This document shows, piece by piece, positions 13,210 to 24,900 of a DNA stretch of 64,000 nt. The DNA is from Glossina fuscipes (taxonomy: Eukaryota > Arthropoda > Insecta > Diptera > Glossinidae). Below the pieces are notes generated by a model. The model did no database searches. It saw only the letters and a list, made by a program, of their open reading frames with translations, and had not been told where the DNA came from. The stretch covers positions 46,553,016 through 46,617,015 of the forward strand of contig NW_023998415.1 of NCBI RefSeq assembly GCF_014805625.2. The letters run 5' to 3'. Position 1 is the first letter of the stretch. Each line of letters begins with the position of its first letter. The translations under genes were made by a program, and so were the position numbers.

Positions 13210-14760
13210 TCATATTTTTATGTGATTGTTTTCATTCAGCAACTTAATCAAGTCGTTTTGCAAACTCAATAGTAAGAAATTGCGTAATTTGGAATCCGGC
13301 TTTAGTTTACCCATATGACGCGTAATGTGTACATGATGCTTGTTTAGAAATGCTTTGTAGCGTCCCAGTTCAGTTTCGAGGAATTCGTTAGAACCTGGAT
13401 TTATGTCGCCGCGCAACTCGGCAGAGATGGCATTTAGTAAATCGCTGATATTCGTACTTAATTCTTCGACTTCCTCGCTACTTATTTGAGAGGAGGAGTG
13501 ACTGATAGCATCGTCCGCAAAATTAATTTCCGAGTGATGTGGACAGCTTATTGATGGGGCAATAGTTTCCTCCCCCTTTAATTGATTTGATGATTTTGTT
13601 GCTTCGGCGATGGTTTGGTTTTCAATTCCACTTGACTGACTGCAGATTTTCATAAACGATGTAAGAGTGTCATCGAATTCCTTTAGGAAGTGAGGTGTGA
13701 AATTTAACTCCTTTATCAAATAGGTGCATGTAATGTCGTCCTCTGCTTTGGAACGTTGGTCCGAACCACCAGTTGAACGACCACCACATGTGCAAGGACG
13801 TTGTACACAAGCGCAATTTGTAGTTATTCCGCTTGGGTAGACACTGTCTGCAAAGCAGATCAGATCATAATGTATGGATGGTTAATACTATATATACTTA
13901 TATATAATGAATAGCTATTATTTACCTAATTTTGCAGCCCCGTATGGTGAGCTAGCAATGCACACTTGAGCAGCAGTGTAGGGCGACAAAAGCGGTTGAG
14001 GTGGCGAGTAAAGTTGGCCAGGGGTAGCTTGCGCAGATGCAATTTGCGCGGAAGGTGTTTGAAGAGTTTGCAGGGCACACGCCAAAGCAGGAGAAGCTTG
14101 ACCTTGACCTTGAGCTTGAGCTTGAGCTCCAGGACATTGATGAGCAGTACAGACTTGTGCCATGGGCGTGGATGATTGCCCTGTATACATGCTAGCAGGA
14201 CAAGGTATGCAAACAGGGGCGTATGCTATGCAAGTTTGTTGCGCTGCGGCTTGTTGAACAGCAGAAGGAACTGCGAGAGCCTGTTGGGTAGATCCAGATG
14301 CAGCATTTACTGCTACCACCGCTGTTGTTGGCGCTGATGCTGCTATTGCAGGCGCCGCCGATGTCGATTGCTGAGCAACTTGACCAGCAGCAACGCAATG
14401 AGGGGGTTGTGGACTACAAAGATGACAGGGCGTGCCAGGTGGACATGATTTCGTTGGTTCGATTACACTGCTAGGTTTTTTAAAGTCAACCATTTCCAAT
14501 TTGTCCTTTCCCGGTGCTTTTACAAACGGTCCGTACAATTTACCCTCTACGAGAGCAGTACATAAATGACTGAGGTACACATTTTTAAGACGTCGTTCAG
14601 CTACCGTTTGACATGTGTAAGTGCACAAAAAATCAATCCATGCCTTAGCTAATTTGTGTTCGGGTGAACCAGTGTGAAATACCTCGTCTGGATTCCGGCA
14701 TAAATCCAAAAGAAATAGAAAATCGGCTGTTAGCTCGCCATCGAAATCTGCTTTTAACAT
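13210..14760 (-). CDS. DUF4485-domain-like protein, two coding exons
   Basis: The exons are 14760-13926 (835 nt) and 13847-13210 (638 nt including the stop). They are separated by a 78-bp intron with donor TTAG|GTAAAT and acceptor TTTGCAG|ACAGTG. The split codon (G+AC, Asp279) keeps one frame, giving 490 residues. The ATG at 14760 has A at -3. Residues 1 to about 90 look like DUF4485: an acidic hydrophobic start, Trp41 with 'AWIDFL', a 'RLKNVYLSHL' helix (57-66) and a 'GKLYGPF' turn (73-79). This is recognised by eye only. Residues 107-278 are low-complexity Ala, Gln, Pro, Ser and Cys with several CPPG/CxxC-type pairs. Exon 2 opens with a Cys cluster (NCACVQRPCTC, 289-299), then an acidic Ser-rich part and a helical, basic end (last 45 residues). 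The function is unknown. The gene lies antisense about 0.3 kb upstream of the plus-strand exon at 15058 and is probably nested in that gene's intron. A TTG-initiated reading of exon 2 alone (from 13719) is not the real start. Confidence 0.85.
13848..13925 (-). other. 78-bp intron of the DUF4485-like gene
   Basis: Read on the minus strand, the intron runs from GTAAAT to TTTGCAG. Its length is typical of short fly introns. Removing it joins the two open frames in phase (1/2 codon split). Retaining it gives a stop two codons after the donor. Confidence 0.85.
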
Positions 14761-14794
14761 GATTCCAAATTTTGATGTAAATCTCTCCTCTTAG

Positions 14795-14825
14795 TTGTAG
14801 TTATATATTTATAAAATATTCTTTA
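14795..14825 (-). promoter_or_regulatory. possible TATA-like element upstream of the DUF4485-like gene
   Basis: A TATATATTTATAAAATATT stretch lies about 45-65 bp upstream of the ATG at 14760. It would act as a TATA box only if the 5' leader is very short. AT-rich sequence is common here, so support is weak. Confidence 0.2.
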
Positions 14826-15057
14826 TTATTATTAATAATTTTGTCAAAAGGAAAATATTTTTTAAAATTTTGATATACAAATTTTGACTGTTAGACCATG
14901 GATAAATTTTAAAATGTGAGGTATTTATGACAAAAAAAAAAAAAAAAAAAAAGATATGAAATTAAAAAAAAAAAAAAATTCTTTTCCATTCATTAAATGA
15001 AAGCAGCTTTGTTCTGTAACCGATTTTTTTTTTTATTTTCGTGTTGTCTACTTTTAG

Positions 15058-16255
15058 GACGCTCTAATAAAAGCTCAGAACGTTCACAGCAGCAGCAGCA
15101 GCAGCAGCAGCATCATCATCAGCAGGATGTTACAGACAATGCCGGAGAAAATCATAAGCAGGTCACATCACCACAACGCTCTTCCAGACGTATTTCTAGC
15201 ATTTCAATAAATATGCCCGCAGCCGGTCTAGGCAATCGGCCACCAAGTATAATTTCCTACAGTAGCAATAATACAAGTAACGCCAGCACCGATGAGGGCG
15301 GTTTTAATGAGCCCTCGCCAGAAATTAAAGCTAAACTAATGCCTGCCTATGATTATGAGAATTCAAATATTCAACCTCTGCAACAAGCGCGTTTATCTCA
15401 AAGTCCCACTAAAGCAGCGAAACATTTTGATCTCAATTCGGTTGTTCTTGACGAGATGGAGAAACCAAGTTTGAATTACGTCGATGTTGGCTATCGTTTA
15501 AATCCCGACGGCAGTGAGTCGCGAGAGGTGTACGGTGAAACCGAGCTATATGATACTGCAACCAAGATAACTGATATGCATAAGAAATTTCATGCCAATG
15601 GTTTTGCTCAGGAGACAACCACTGTTTATGCCATAATTAAACCCGATATACTGCCTTCAACTGAGCTCTACTATGGAGGTAAAAATTTGGATAAAGAACG
15701 GACAACCGTTATGTCGCCTATAAAATCAAATTCTGGCGCAAATTCTTTAATGGGTTCCCCCGTTAAAAGTGCCTCATCGCCGCCTGTAGGCGTCGTTTCA
15801 CCTATACGTCGTCGCAGCTCAGAGATTAGTGTAAAATCTACACCACCGATGTCTCCCGCGTCATTGGGCAGCAATGCAAACTCCTCGTCAAATTCGCGTT
15901 CAGTAAGCTCAGTAACTAAAGGCGTCGCTCCCATCGCTTCTCTAGATGTAAACGAAGATTTCGAAACAGGTGATATACCGGCTCTACCTGAACGACCTCC
16001 TCCACAATTAGCTTTGGATTTACAAGACTTGGAATATGCTGACACAAGTGCCGGCGAAGATGAGGATGAACTTGTGCGAACTATCGAAGGAGATGCGATC
16101 GCTTTAACTGAAGATTTATACGAGACGGCTGAAGTTAAGAGTAGTAGTTTAATAACGTCACAAACAACAGCCCCAACTTCTGAGCCCATAAATCGCGATG
16201 ACAGTTTACCAGACGCCATGACAGCTGATGAAGCGGAGCGTTTGTTGAGTTCAAG
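15058..16255 (+). CDS. internal coding exon of an unrecognised larger protein
   Basis: A single open exon of 1,198 nt. A pyrimidine-rich tract ending TCTACTTTTAG|GA marks the acceptor and TCAAG|GTAAGT the donor. It enters with two codon bases and leaves with two, giving 398 full codons. The protein opens with a Q8-H3-Q2 run (from 15087). It continues with a Ser-rich basic region, a more ordered Tyr/Asp-rich middle (about 15430-15690), SP/TP-rich stretches with an RRRSS patch (about 15700-15930) that look like kinase targets, a PERPPP SH3-type ligand (15987-16004), and an acidic region ending 'TADEAERLLSSR' at the donor. No enzyme domain, signal peptide or membrane segment is seen, so a scaffold or cytoskeletal adaptor is possible but unproven. 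The ATG at 14997 (preceded directly by TAA) would add a Phe/Leu-rich leader, but that leader is the translated polypyrimidine tract. No other exon of this gene was found in the window. Confidence 0.8.
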
Positions 16256-18190
16256 GTAAGTAAGGCAACAATAATTGTTTACGTATATTTGAAATTTTGA
16301 AATTTAAAAAAAGGACAATGAAAAAAGTGCACAAATAAGGTTAAAAATCTGTTAAATAACTTTTTTTAATTTTCGACAAAAAAATGTTTTTTTTTTAAAA
16401 AGAAATGATTTCATAGAAAGATATTATGAACGGAAAGTTTAGCTCTAAGCTGTAGTTGGCCCAAAATTCTGCGTCGCCATACGGCATTTATATGCACTCT
16501 ACCAGAAACACTGTCTTCTGCATTTCAAATAACATAAGCAGCAATAGCTGGACTCAGCAATAGCTGCAGCTGCTTCAATCTAAACACGATCAGCAAGCCA
16601 AGCTACTGTGCTTGCGATATTTGACAATGTGCCCCTAGTAAAGAAGAAGAACCATTTTGACATTTCCAGGAACTGCTGGAAGCTTCCCTCTTCTTAGATA
16701 CGTCCAATGAAATTTTTTTTTTTTTTTTTCTTACGATAAGTGGCTGTTATTAAAGAATCTGATTTCTCATGGATTGAATTAGGTACAGAATATCGGCCAA
16801 CATTCGGGCAACAAAACACTAGCCTATGTCTCGTTAACTTGTGTGTAGAAGTTTTCAAAACTTGAGTGAAAGCAAGTCATACAACTATTTATGCTCGTCT
16901 CGTGCCGTTCTGACGCCAAGAACAGATCTGGCCACAAGGAAAGCACTTATCAACGAGTCGAATTTCCTGTACTGAGACTACAGATAGACACCGACTCATT
17001 AGCGAATCTGAATTGTTTATGTAAAGTAAGCCGACCACCATACCATCATCGCTCAGCTTAGCTTAGTCGTTTAGAGGCACTAGGAAAACTTTAAACCGCC
17101 CAAAAATGGATAACAAGAAGGATCCTTGTTCGTTATGCGAGCTGTCATCACCGCTTCACTTAATCTAGCCTAATCTATTCCAAGCCCATTAAATTCGTCG
17201 AGGCATAAATCGCACTTTTTGGCCTATTGATCGACACCTTATGATCTCTTATGTATTAACTTCGGGTAGTAGTTGCGCTAGGTTCACCGCAACATAAATT
17301 TCTTATTCGTTTATTATATGTAAACAATAATCGCATAATGCTCGAAAGCACACATTCATGAATTCCATCGCTAGTATTTTTAACTGCGAGCAAAAGTTCC
17401 TAACAAAATTATATTCGGCTGTGACCGCATCTCTTATACCCATCGCCGTCATGTTAAAAAAAAAAAAAACTAAAAATAAAGAAAGAAATTAAATTTTCAT
17501 CATTTTATATAACATTTGATGGGAGTGGCTGACTTTTTCCAGTTTTGCAGAATCATGGTGGAAATTTGTCTTGTCTGTGTTTTGTAGTTTACGAGTAACG
17601 AACAACCAACACCGAAAAGAAAGTTGTTTGTTCCCAGTTCTTGTGGAATAGGCGTGCGAGCGTTGCAGGGGTATCCTTGCTCTCAATTTTTGAAGTATTG
17701 TAGTCGTCTAGTCCTTCGATGGACAGTATGCACGCGGACAGATGGACAGACGGAATACACTTGAGTGTTTTTTTGAAGTTTTCTTCGGAGGTGTTGCAAG
17801 CCTCTTGACTAAACAAGTGTATCTGCTTCACCTTTGCGTGGTGGTCGGTATAAAAAGATAAGAAGTATATCAAGAGTTCAACGTCATAATTTTCAAAGCA
17901 TAGCAAAAGTAATTTTACGTAATACAAACTTTAAGAAAAGGAAATTGCCTTTAAACCAAGCCATACTAAGACAAACTTCTATCGCACTCTCTCTTTCTTT
18001 TATTCGTATTGTGCTAAAAAAGGGTACATATGTTAAATTTTTTATAAGCAATAATGACACATAAACATAACGGCACAATTGCTTACTGCATATGCACTCC
18101 TGCCTATGTTTCTGTTTTATTGTAGTTTTAACTATTAAACTGAAAACAGCAACAACAAAGTAAACATGCATATACCGATTAAAAGAAAAA

Positions 18191-18240
<50 letters not shown>

Positions 18241-18552
18241 TATTAAACTAAGCGAAAAGACGGAAGTGAGAGACAAACAACTGATGACTGTGTACACAAT
18301 GATGACGATGATGATGACGTTGATTATGATGAGGATGGTGACGAACGTTATACATGTATATATGTATATATGTACATGTACATGTACATGTAAGTGTACA
18401 TGTTGGCGTCATTATCAAAAGCGAAAATTAAACATAAACATCAAGTTTGAGGCAACATACGGAACATAACATGCATACATGCATACATGCATGCATTGCT
18501 TGCTTGCTTGGTATTAGAACCACAACATATAACCCATACACGCATCAGTTTA

Positions 18553-18591
<39 letters not shown>

Positions 18592-19923
18592 CATAAATAA
18601 GTAAAAACTTTATAAAACGCCAGGCAAAACAGATAAATGATGCTAGAAGTACTAGTGCTAGAAAAGTCGAAGCCAAGAGAAGTGGGAAGCATTTAAAAAA
18701 GAAGAAAACACAAGAAGCAGAGGTAGACTTTAATAAAACATGACAAAACACGTTAAATAAAAATGCACTCAGTTCTGTTTATGTGTGTTAATGTAACATT
18801 TTCGTTTTTTATTTCTTCCTTTCAACATCACTTCACTCTCTCTCTCATCACTGTTAATAAATATTTAATTACGATCATAATAGTAGCGACAGCTATTCTC
18901 CGTGTTGTGCTTATGAACTGTTTATGTGATTATTAAAGTGACCAAGTGGAAGTAATTCTTTGCGCTTGTTTTTCTTCATCTTTTTTCCCGTTTTGTTCTT
19001 CTCTCCCCCCCCCATTTTTGTTTTAAAGAAAAGGTCACAGTTTACTATCGTTGTTGCACTTCCGCGTTAATTCGAAACTTGAACTGAACGAACGAATGAG
19101 TTTTAATAGAAAATGAAATAACAGTCTGGTGTATACGATTCTGGTAAATATATTAAATCACTAACGAAGGATATCGGAGATGTTAAGGGTAAATCTTTTA
19201 AGAGTTTCTAACATATGGCAGTGTTTGTCGAACATTTTCATGAATTATAAAATAAATTTTATATATGTCAGGCTTGTGATAGACCAAAGAAGAAATATTT
19301 TTTTTTTTTTTTTTTTTTTCCTTCTTTAATTACATCCATGGATTCATGGTGCGTAAGATTCATTTCTAAATCGAGAATAATTTGATTCGCAACATCCAGT
19401 GCAGTGTCAGTCTAAGTATGTCAGGCCATGCGAAAATAATGCTTCTTTCAAAGATTATAGATAGAAATTTCTCATTTTCCCTCCGGGCCATTAATCATGA
19501 TAACTATAATTTCGGGTAATGTCGGTTTCAAACATAAATAACTAATCATAAGTTCTGCATGATATATTGAAGAATGCATGTAATAACAAAAATGTGTGAA
19601 GAAAGCCTTCGTTTAAAGAAATAAAGAGAGATTCTGATAGAGTAGAGTTTAAATCTTCACATTGCATTCAGTTGTTATAATAGAGATAACAGAGTACGTA
19701 CGTCATTACACTAAGTAACCACAAAACCTACTCGCTCGAGCATATATACACTTACGCGCACATGCATCCATGTAAGTCAACATAATTTCATCTAGAAACT
19801 GAACTGAACTGAACTGAAATTCGAGAAACCACAAAAGCCAAAAAGTATATTACATAAAATGCCAAAAATAATACAAAATTGCATAATTTATATTATAATT
19901 ATTCTTTATAATTAAGTGAGACA

Positions 19924-19958
<35 letters not shown>

Positions 19959-21250
19959 GGCTTGAATGAGCGAGCGAGCGAGCGAGGTCAGAGGAACGGC
20001 AAAAGTAGTCTATTTTCATGCACAAGAGACCAGACGGATACTTTTACACGATTACAAAGTTGAAAAAAAATAAAAAAATAAATAAATAAATAAATAAATA
20101 GAAAAGGAATAAAAAACATTGCCCTGTGAACTTAAAGTTTAATTTATAGTAAAACGGCAACAACACACACACATTTGCATACGCATGAAAAAGCATGCTT
20201 GAAGAGAACAATAACAAATTTATTACCAATTTTTTTAAGCGATTTCATCTCTAAACAATTTTCTGGCATTCAATCGTCCTCTCAGCTAAGGTCTGTGAAT
20301 TCTTTTTGTGCCATTTCGATTGAAAGAGGATCAACATTATTGGAAGATTCCGTTTTTGAATGAGGATACATTCATTTCGTTAAAACGTTTAAGAAACCTA
20401 GCGTGAACTCATTTCATGTATGCATGTCTGTCTGTCCAGTATCAAAAATTCATATACAATAATATAAATACCCATTTACATTTTACACGGAATCGTAGGG
20501 TGTTTGAACAAAAGTGGAAAAAAAGTGTTTTTTTTTTTCTTTTTTCTTGAAAAACATGGTGAGTGATGGGCATAAAATTTTCGATTATTGCCAAATATAA
20601 TTTTATTTTTCTTATATAGTAGTAGGCCGTTGAAGCCTCTATTATATACGACACAAGGCGTCGAATTAAATTCGATAAACCCTTGTTACACATAGTAGAC
20701 TATACATGAAAGAATGCTTATTTCACACTTCGTCTATTGGTGGAGCACATTTTAATTATAAAACATCTCAATAGCAGTTGGTAAAGTTAAGCCCTCTTAA
20801 CTTCGTGTCAAAAGTCAGTCAGAGTGAATCGATGTCTTGACTCTATTGGGATCGTTGGTGATCAAATTGGGGCAACAAGTGCTCGGATGGATGTTATACA
20901 TATACATGTTAAACATACGTGAAACTTTTTGAAATGCAGTTTTTTCCTCCGATGTGTAAAATAACAGATTGGAAAGTCAGTGAGTAGGTTTTTAAAGGAT
21001 CGATCGAAATTGCTGTCCTCGCTTAACGAACTGAGACTGCATATGTTCGGTTCGATGAGAAACAGTTAAGGACGACATTTGCTCATTTCAAATTATGTGC
21101 GAACGCAGTATGCTTAACATCGTTAGTATCCACGTTTCTCGCTAAGATCTGTATTGTTGTCTTAGCTATCAATTTGCAAAGCACTAAGAACGTCATAGTC
21201 CTCTTGCGACGAATATTTACTATCTCAGCGAGTGAAGAATTCAAAATTTT
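16256..21250 (+). other. putative intron sequence downstream of the exon donor
   Basis: It follows the GTAAGT donor at 16256. It holds a T tract (19298-19319), AT arrays (18190-18242, 18556-18588, 19926-19957), a palindromic TGTACATG array (18351-18402), CATA/CATG and TTGC repeats (18470-18511), (GAGC)n (19969-19986) and (AAAT)n (20069-20100). No next exon was found, although a short one could be missed. Confidence 0.55.
17400..17865. repeat. INE-1/DINE-1-like dispersed repeat with inverted termini (family A)
   Basis: Opens with TTATACCCATCGCCGTCA followed by an A tract and GGGAGTGGCTGA, as at 47.8 kb. The core GGACAGATGGACAGACGGA lies near 17740, and it closes with GGTCGGTATAAAAAG. TATACCC at one end and GGTATAA at the other give short subterminal inverted repeats. 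Confidence 0.6.
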
Positions 21251-21253
21251 TGA

Positions 21254-21380
21254 TTAGCCAGAGAAATAAATTCCAAAAGTGAAGTCTTAAACCACGAGCA
21301 TCTACTGCTATCGTCTTTATCGCTAAGCTTTATCGCACTTGAGATTCGAGTCAACAACCATTGAGTTGCTACTTGTTAAA
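21254..21380 (-). mobile_element. second copy of the tRNA-derived SINE, diverged
   Basis: On the minus strand this reads ACAAGTAGC, a B box (GACTCGAATCT, 21342-21352), then CAAGTGCGATAAAGC, and ends TTCTCTGGCTAA (21254-21265). B box, body and 3' end align with the copy at 32423. Most of the A-box region is deleted and no TAA tail remains. Confidence 0.65.
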
Positions 21381-21751
21381 ATTTATTTAGACCACAGGCA
21401 TACATTCTAAGATTGAAAAAGTGCAGTCAGCATTAGCAACCAAAATTATAGGGTCGTCAAAACATAATATATTTTCTGAAAGTCGGTTGGAACTTCTCGT
21501 CGTTAGTTATTTTCTTTATCACTACAAAAGCTATTTGATTTATTTGCATATGTATTCGATTTTATGAAATCGTGTTGTATCATAACCGTGTTATAACTGT
21601 CGCAAATTTTGTGCCGTGTTATACTAAAACTGTACCGTCTCGTACGACAGACGTCTGCACATATTTCATAAATTTTAAAGGCCTATCTCTCAGTTTTCGC
21701 GAACAAAACCATATCACAAAATATATGTAAGGCCAGACAGGCGGAGATGAA

Positions 21752-21782
<31 letters not shown>

Positions 21783-23030
21783 GTACATGCACATGCAGTT
21801 AATGGAGTGCCTAAGGCACAAATCTTTCCGTTACAAATAGAAGAATAAGTCTTATGTACACACATGCTTGGATTGTGAATATAAAATATTTAACAAATTT
21901 TAAATAACATGTTATAAGTGTGTGTGTGTGCGTGTGTATGCCTTTGTTTTTTTTTTGTCTGCAACGCACGGGCTTCTTAATTACATCTACTTTATCGTCC
22001 TAATTTAAAGATTTTTGATGCACTCCAAAACAAGAAAAATAAGTGAATATTAACATTTCATCTCTTATTTGTCGTTTCTCTTTGCCTGTGTATGGCATTT
22101 ACAAAAAAAACAAAAAAAATAATAATAATAATAATAATACCTCTTTGCTGTGCGTACTCTTTCTAACATTTTGCACTATTAAATTGCACTCTTTCGGAGA
22201 GAAAATCTATACAAATTTTTCACTCAACAACAATTCAAATCACTCTCTCTTTCTTTCTTTCTCTCTCTGAAGATTCGTTGTAAACATATGCTTGCTCGAA
22301 TGAGCGAGTGTATATGTGTTTATGTGTATGCTTGCGTATATTTATGGCTGTATGTTTATATTATAAACTAGAGTTAGTAGTGGCTTTTTGGACTATGAAT
22401 ACACATGCATGGAGGGTATATATATATAGTTAGATGCATTTGCCATGAGAGTATGTACAACTCTGTTGAGAGCTAGTTGGCCTTAGTGGACATAGTAGTA
22501 GTCGTTCGCGTATTATATTTTGTACTGTATTGTATTATGCTATCCTGTGCTGCGCGATATTGTGCTGTGTGCTGTGTTGTGCATATGATTGCCATTTACA
22601 TTCATTCGTAAAAGTGCACTTTTACAAGGATTACAGTAATCGAATAGCCATTAAGTGTTTGTGCATATGTGTATTATTAAGTGACGCATGTTGATATTTA
22701 TAAAAATAAACTAAACAATTGAATACAATTTTACGCAGATTAGTGAAAAAGACAACAAACAAACAAAAATTATTGAAAGAAAGAGTTGTAAAGTGCAAAG
22801 TGAATTGAAAATTATAAACAATCTCTCGCATGTGTTGATGAATATTAGTGCAATAGTGCAATTTCGCTGAATAATATATTAAAAGTTTGATTGGTAGTCG
22901 CGTAAAATAACAATTTTTATGCTTTCTGTTAATAACCTTTAAAAAAAAAAAAAAAAAAATCTACTTTCGTATAACTCATACGCTCTGTTGGCTTTTTATG
23001 TTCGATGCTAAACATTTGCTGTTTTTTTTT

Positions 23031-23074
<44 letters not shown>

Positions 23075-24161
23075 CGCTTTCTCTTGTCATTTAATGCTTA
23101 TTTAATTGTTTTGTTTTTGCATATAAATAAATAAATAAATAAATTTGATTACGTTTCTGTGTCAACACACGTTCTTAAATATTTTCATAGTATTTTTTTC
23201 TTTTGCTTTTTTTTGCTTTTCCTTTCTATCTTGCTCATCATTTTACCACTCAGACAGTATACAAACAAACGGTAAAAGCAATAATATGCTTATATGTACT
23301 AGACATTGCTTTTACACGTTTCATCCGTCTATCGGTCTCTCGATGGAAAGTTAAGAAGATGACGTAAATGATTTCAAAGTAGTCTATACTACTGTTTGCC
23401 CCAAATTACTTTTGAAACTTTTACGGCGATCCTGGATTTTGCGAAATTATTTAAAATAAAAACGAAAAAAAAGACTATAAACAAATCAAAAAAAAAAAAA
23501 AAAAAAAAGAGTCAATTAGGGGCCAAATATTAAGTATTGTACAATTTATTTATAAAATTTATCAAATATTTCTGTAATTAAGTGTATACGACACCTATAA
23601 CCATGCCTTCCAATTTACATAGAAACATTCATTCTTTTAATCATAATTTACTGCATGCAAATGAATTTTTGATAGCTTTAGCTTAAATACGAAATTTTTC
23701 GAAATTTTTCGGATTTCACACTTTATGCGAGATATACATGATTACGGCCTATTTGTCAAGGTTAACTAAGAAATTGCGGACCAGTATCAGTGCCATTTGC
23801 AATTTGTTTCAATTATTTGATCTCTCGAAGCCCTTAAAACAGTTGAATCTATGTATAGAGAAATTTTGGAACAAAGCTAAACCAACTCAATTAACTAACA
23901 CTTTGGCAGTGATATTGAATTAGAGGAGATATACGTGTTTTAAGGAATGTTTGTTTCACATTTATCACAAAGTTATATTTAAATATATTTTCTTTTTTCA
24001 AGTGGAATAATATACAAGTGTAAAGACTGTACGTATAAAGCAAAAAATATTTATTTATCTATTTGTTTACTTTTTAAACAAATAACAAATTTCTGCTTGA
24101 AATTAAGACGCGTACACAAGAAAAATTGTAATATATATATATATATATAATTACATATGTA
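21381..24161. other. non-coding DNA, with a leader-like stretch at 22.6-22.9 kb
   Basis: Contains (AT)n at 21747-21780, (CT)17 at 23036-23070 and A tracts at 22941-22959 and 23490-23508. A perfect 18-bp palindrome lies at 22608-22625, followed by A-rich GTGCAAAGTGAATTGAAAA-type sequence resembling fly 5' leaders. No exon was confirmed. Confidence 0.5.
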
Positions 24162-24900
24162 CGAGGAGTGTTAAAAAAAAGGTGCCTTTTCAAAATTTCG
24201 TAGGCTTCGATTTTCCAATTCCAATTTTTTGCTTTTTTCTGTTATCTGTTATCATGGCACATATGGCTCCAACAGATAGATGAAAACGTTATGAACGATT
24301 TTCAAGCATTTTTAGCTTGTACTTGACAGATGTGAAGGTTAGCTGTGCTTTAGGGTTTTTGGCGATTTCTGGTTATCGAAAAAATTGGATCAAAGAATCT
24401 GTATTAAGTTTTGTATGAAAAATAAAATTAAGTGCCGCAACACGATTGAAATCTTGACTATGGCATATGACGAGTCTACTTTAGCCAAATGAAAAAAAAA
24501 AATTCCAAAAGTCGACCAAAACGTTGAAGCAGTTAAAAAAAGATTGGATTTTCGAGTCGCTATTAGACAAGTTACTGTCGGATATCGGCATTTTGGTTGG
24601 CTTGCGTTACGCAATTTCTTCAGATATTTTGGGCATGGAACGTCATCGAAACGTCGCGTAACTTTTTGGACAAAACCAACATCATAATCATGCCTTAGCC
24701 ATCGCATTCATCAGATTTAGCTTTGACTTTTGCCTGTTTCATGGAAAGGAGTTTTGCCACGACTAAGATCGCTGAAATAGCTCAAGGTCATAGAAAACAG
24801 CGCATATCCGGTGATTTTTTTGAAGGGGACAAAATAGATATTGGTGAATAAATAAGTGTTTTGGAGAAAAATAAGGTCGACTTTTTTGGAACACACCTTG
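24162..24900 (+). mobile_element. internally deleted mariner-family transposon relic
   Basis: The left end CGAGGAGTGTTAAAAA and the inverted right end (CAAGGTGTGTTCCAAAAAA on the opposite strand) form mariner-type terminal repeats next to TA. Translation in shifting frames gives mariner transposase pieces in order: the N-terminal helix-turn-helix region ('RICIKFCMKNKIKCRNTIE', ~24395-24450), the 'NVEAVKK' linker (~24515), a 'LGMERHRN' piece (~24630), and a 'HSSDLALTF' piece equivalent to the family's HSPDLAP motif (~24705). The catalytic aspartate region between the last two is missing. Frameshifts and stops make it non-autonomous and dead. Confidence 0.8.

Noticed and set aside
12898..13225. 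Frames crossing the N run at 13014-13023
   Set aside because: They depend on ambiguous bases and T-rich 3' sequence of the neighbouring gene; no independent evidence.
13952..14398. Short frames on both strands inside the DUF4485-like gene
   Set aside because: They are shadows of the biased Ala/Gln/Cys codons in exon 1, which has a splice-consistent frame of its own.
14997..15057. A signal-peptide-like start (MKAALFCNRFFFLFSCCLLLG) for the plus-strand ORF
   Set aside because: The Phe/Leu run is the translation of a polypyrimidine tract that ends in a good splice acceptor (CTACTTTTAG). The ATG is directly preceded by TAA and has no other support, so the exon most likely starts at 15058.
15671..16219. 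182-codon frame on the minus strand
   Set aside because: It is the complement of the well-supported plus-strand exon and shows only low-complexity residues mirrored from it.
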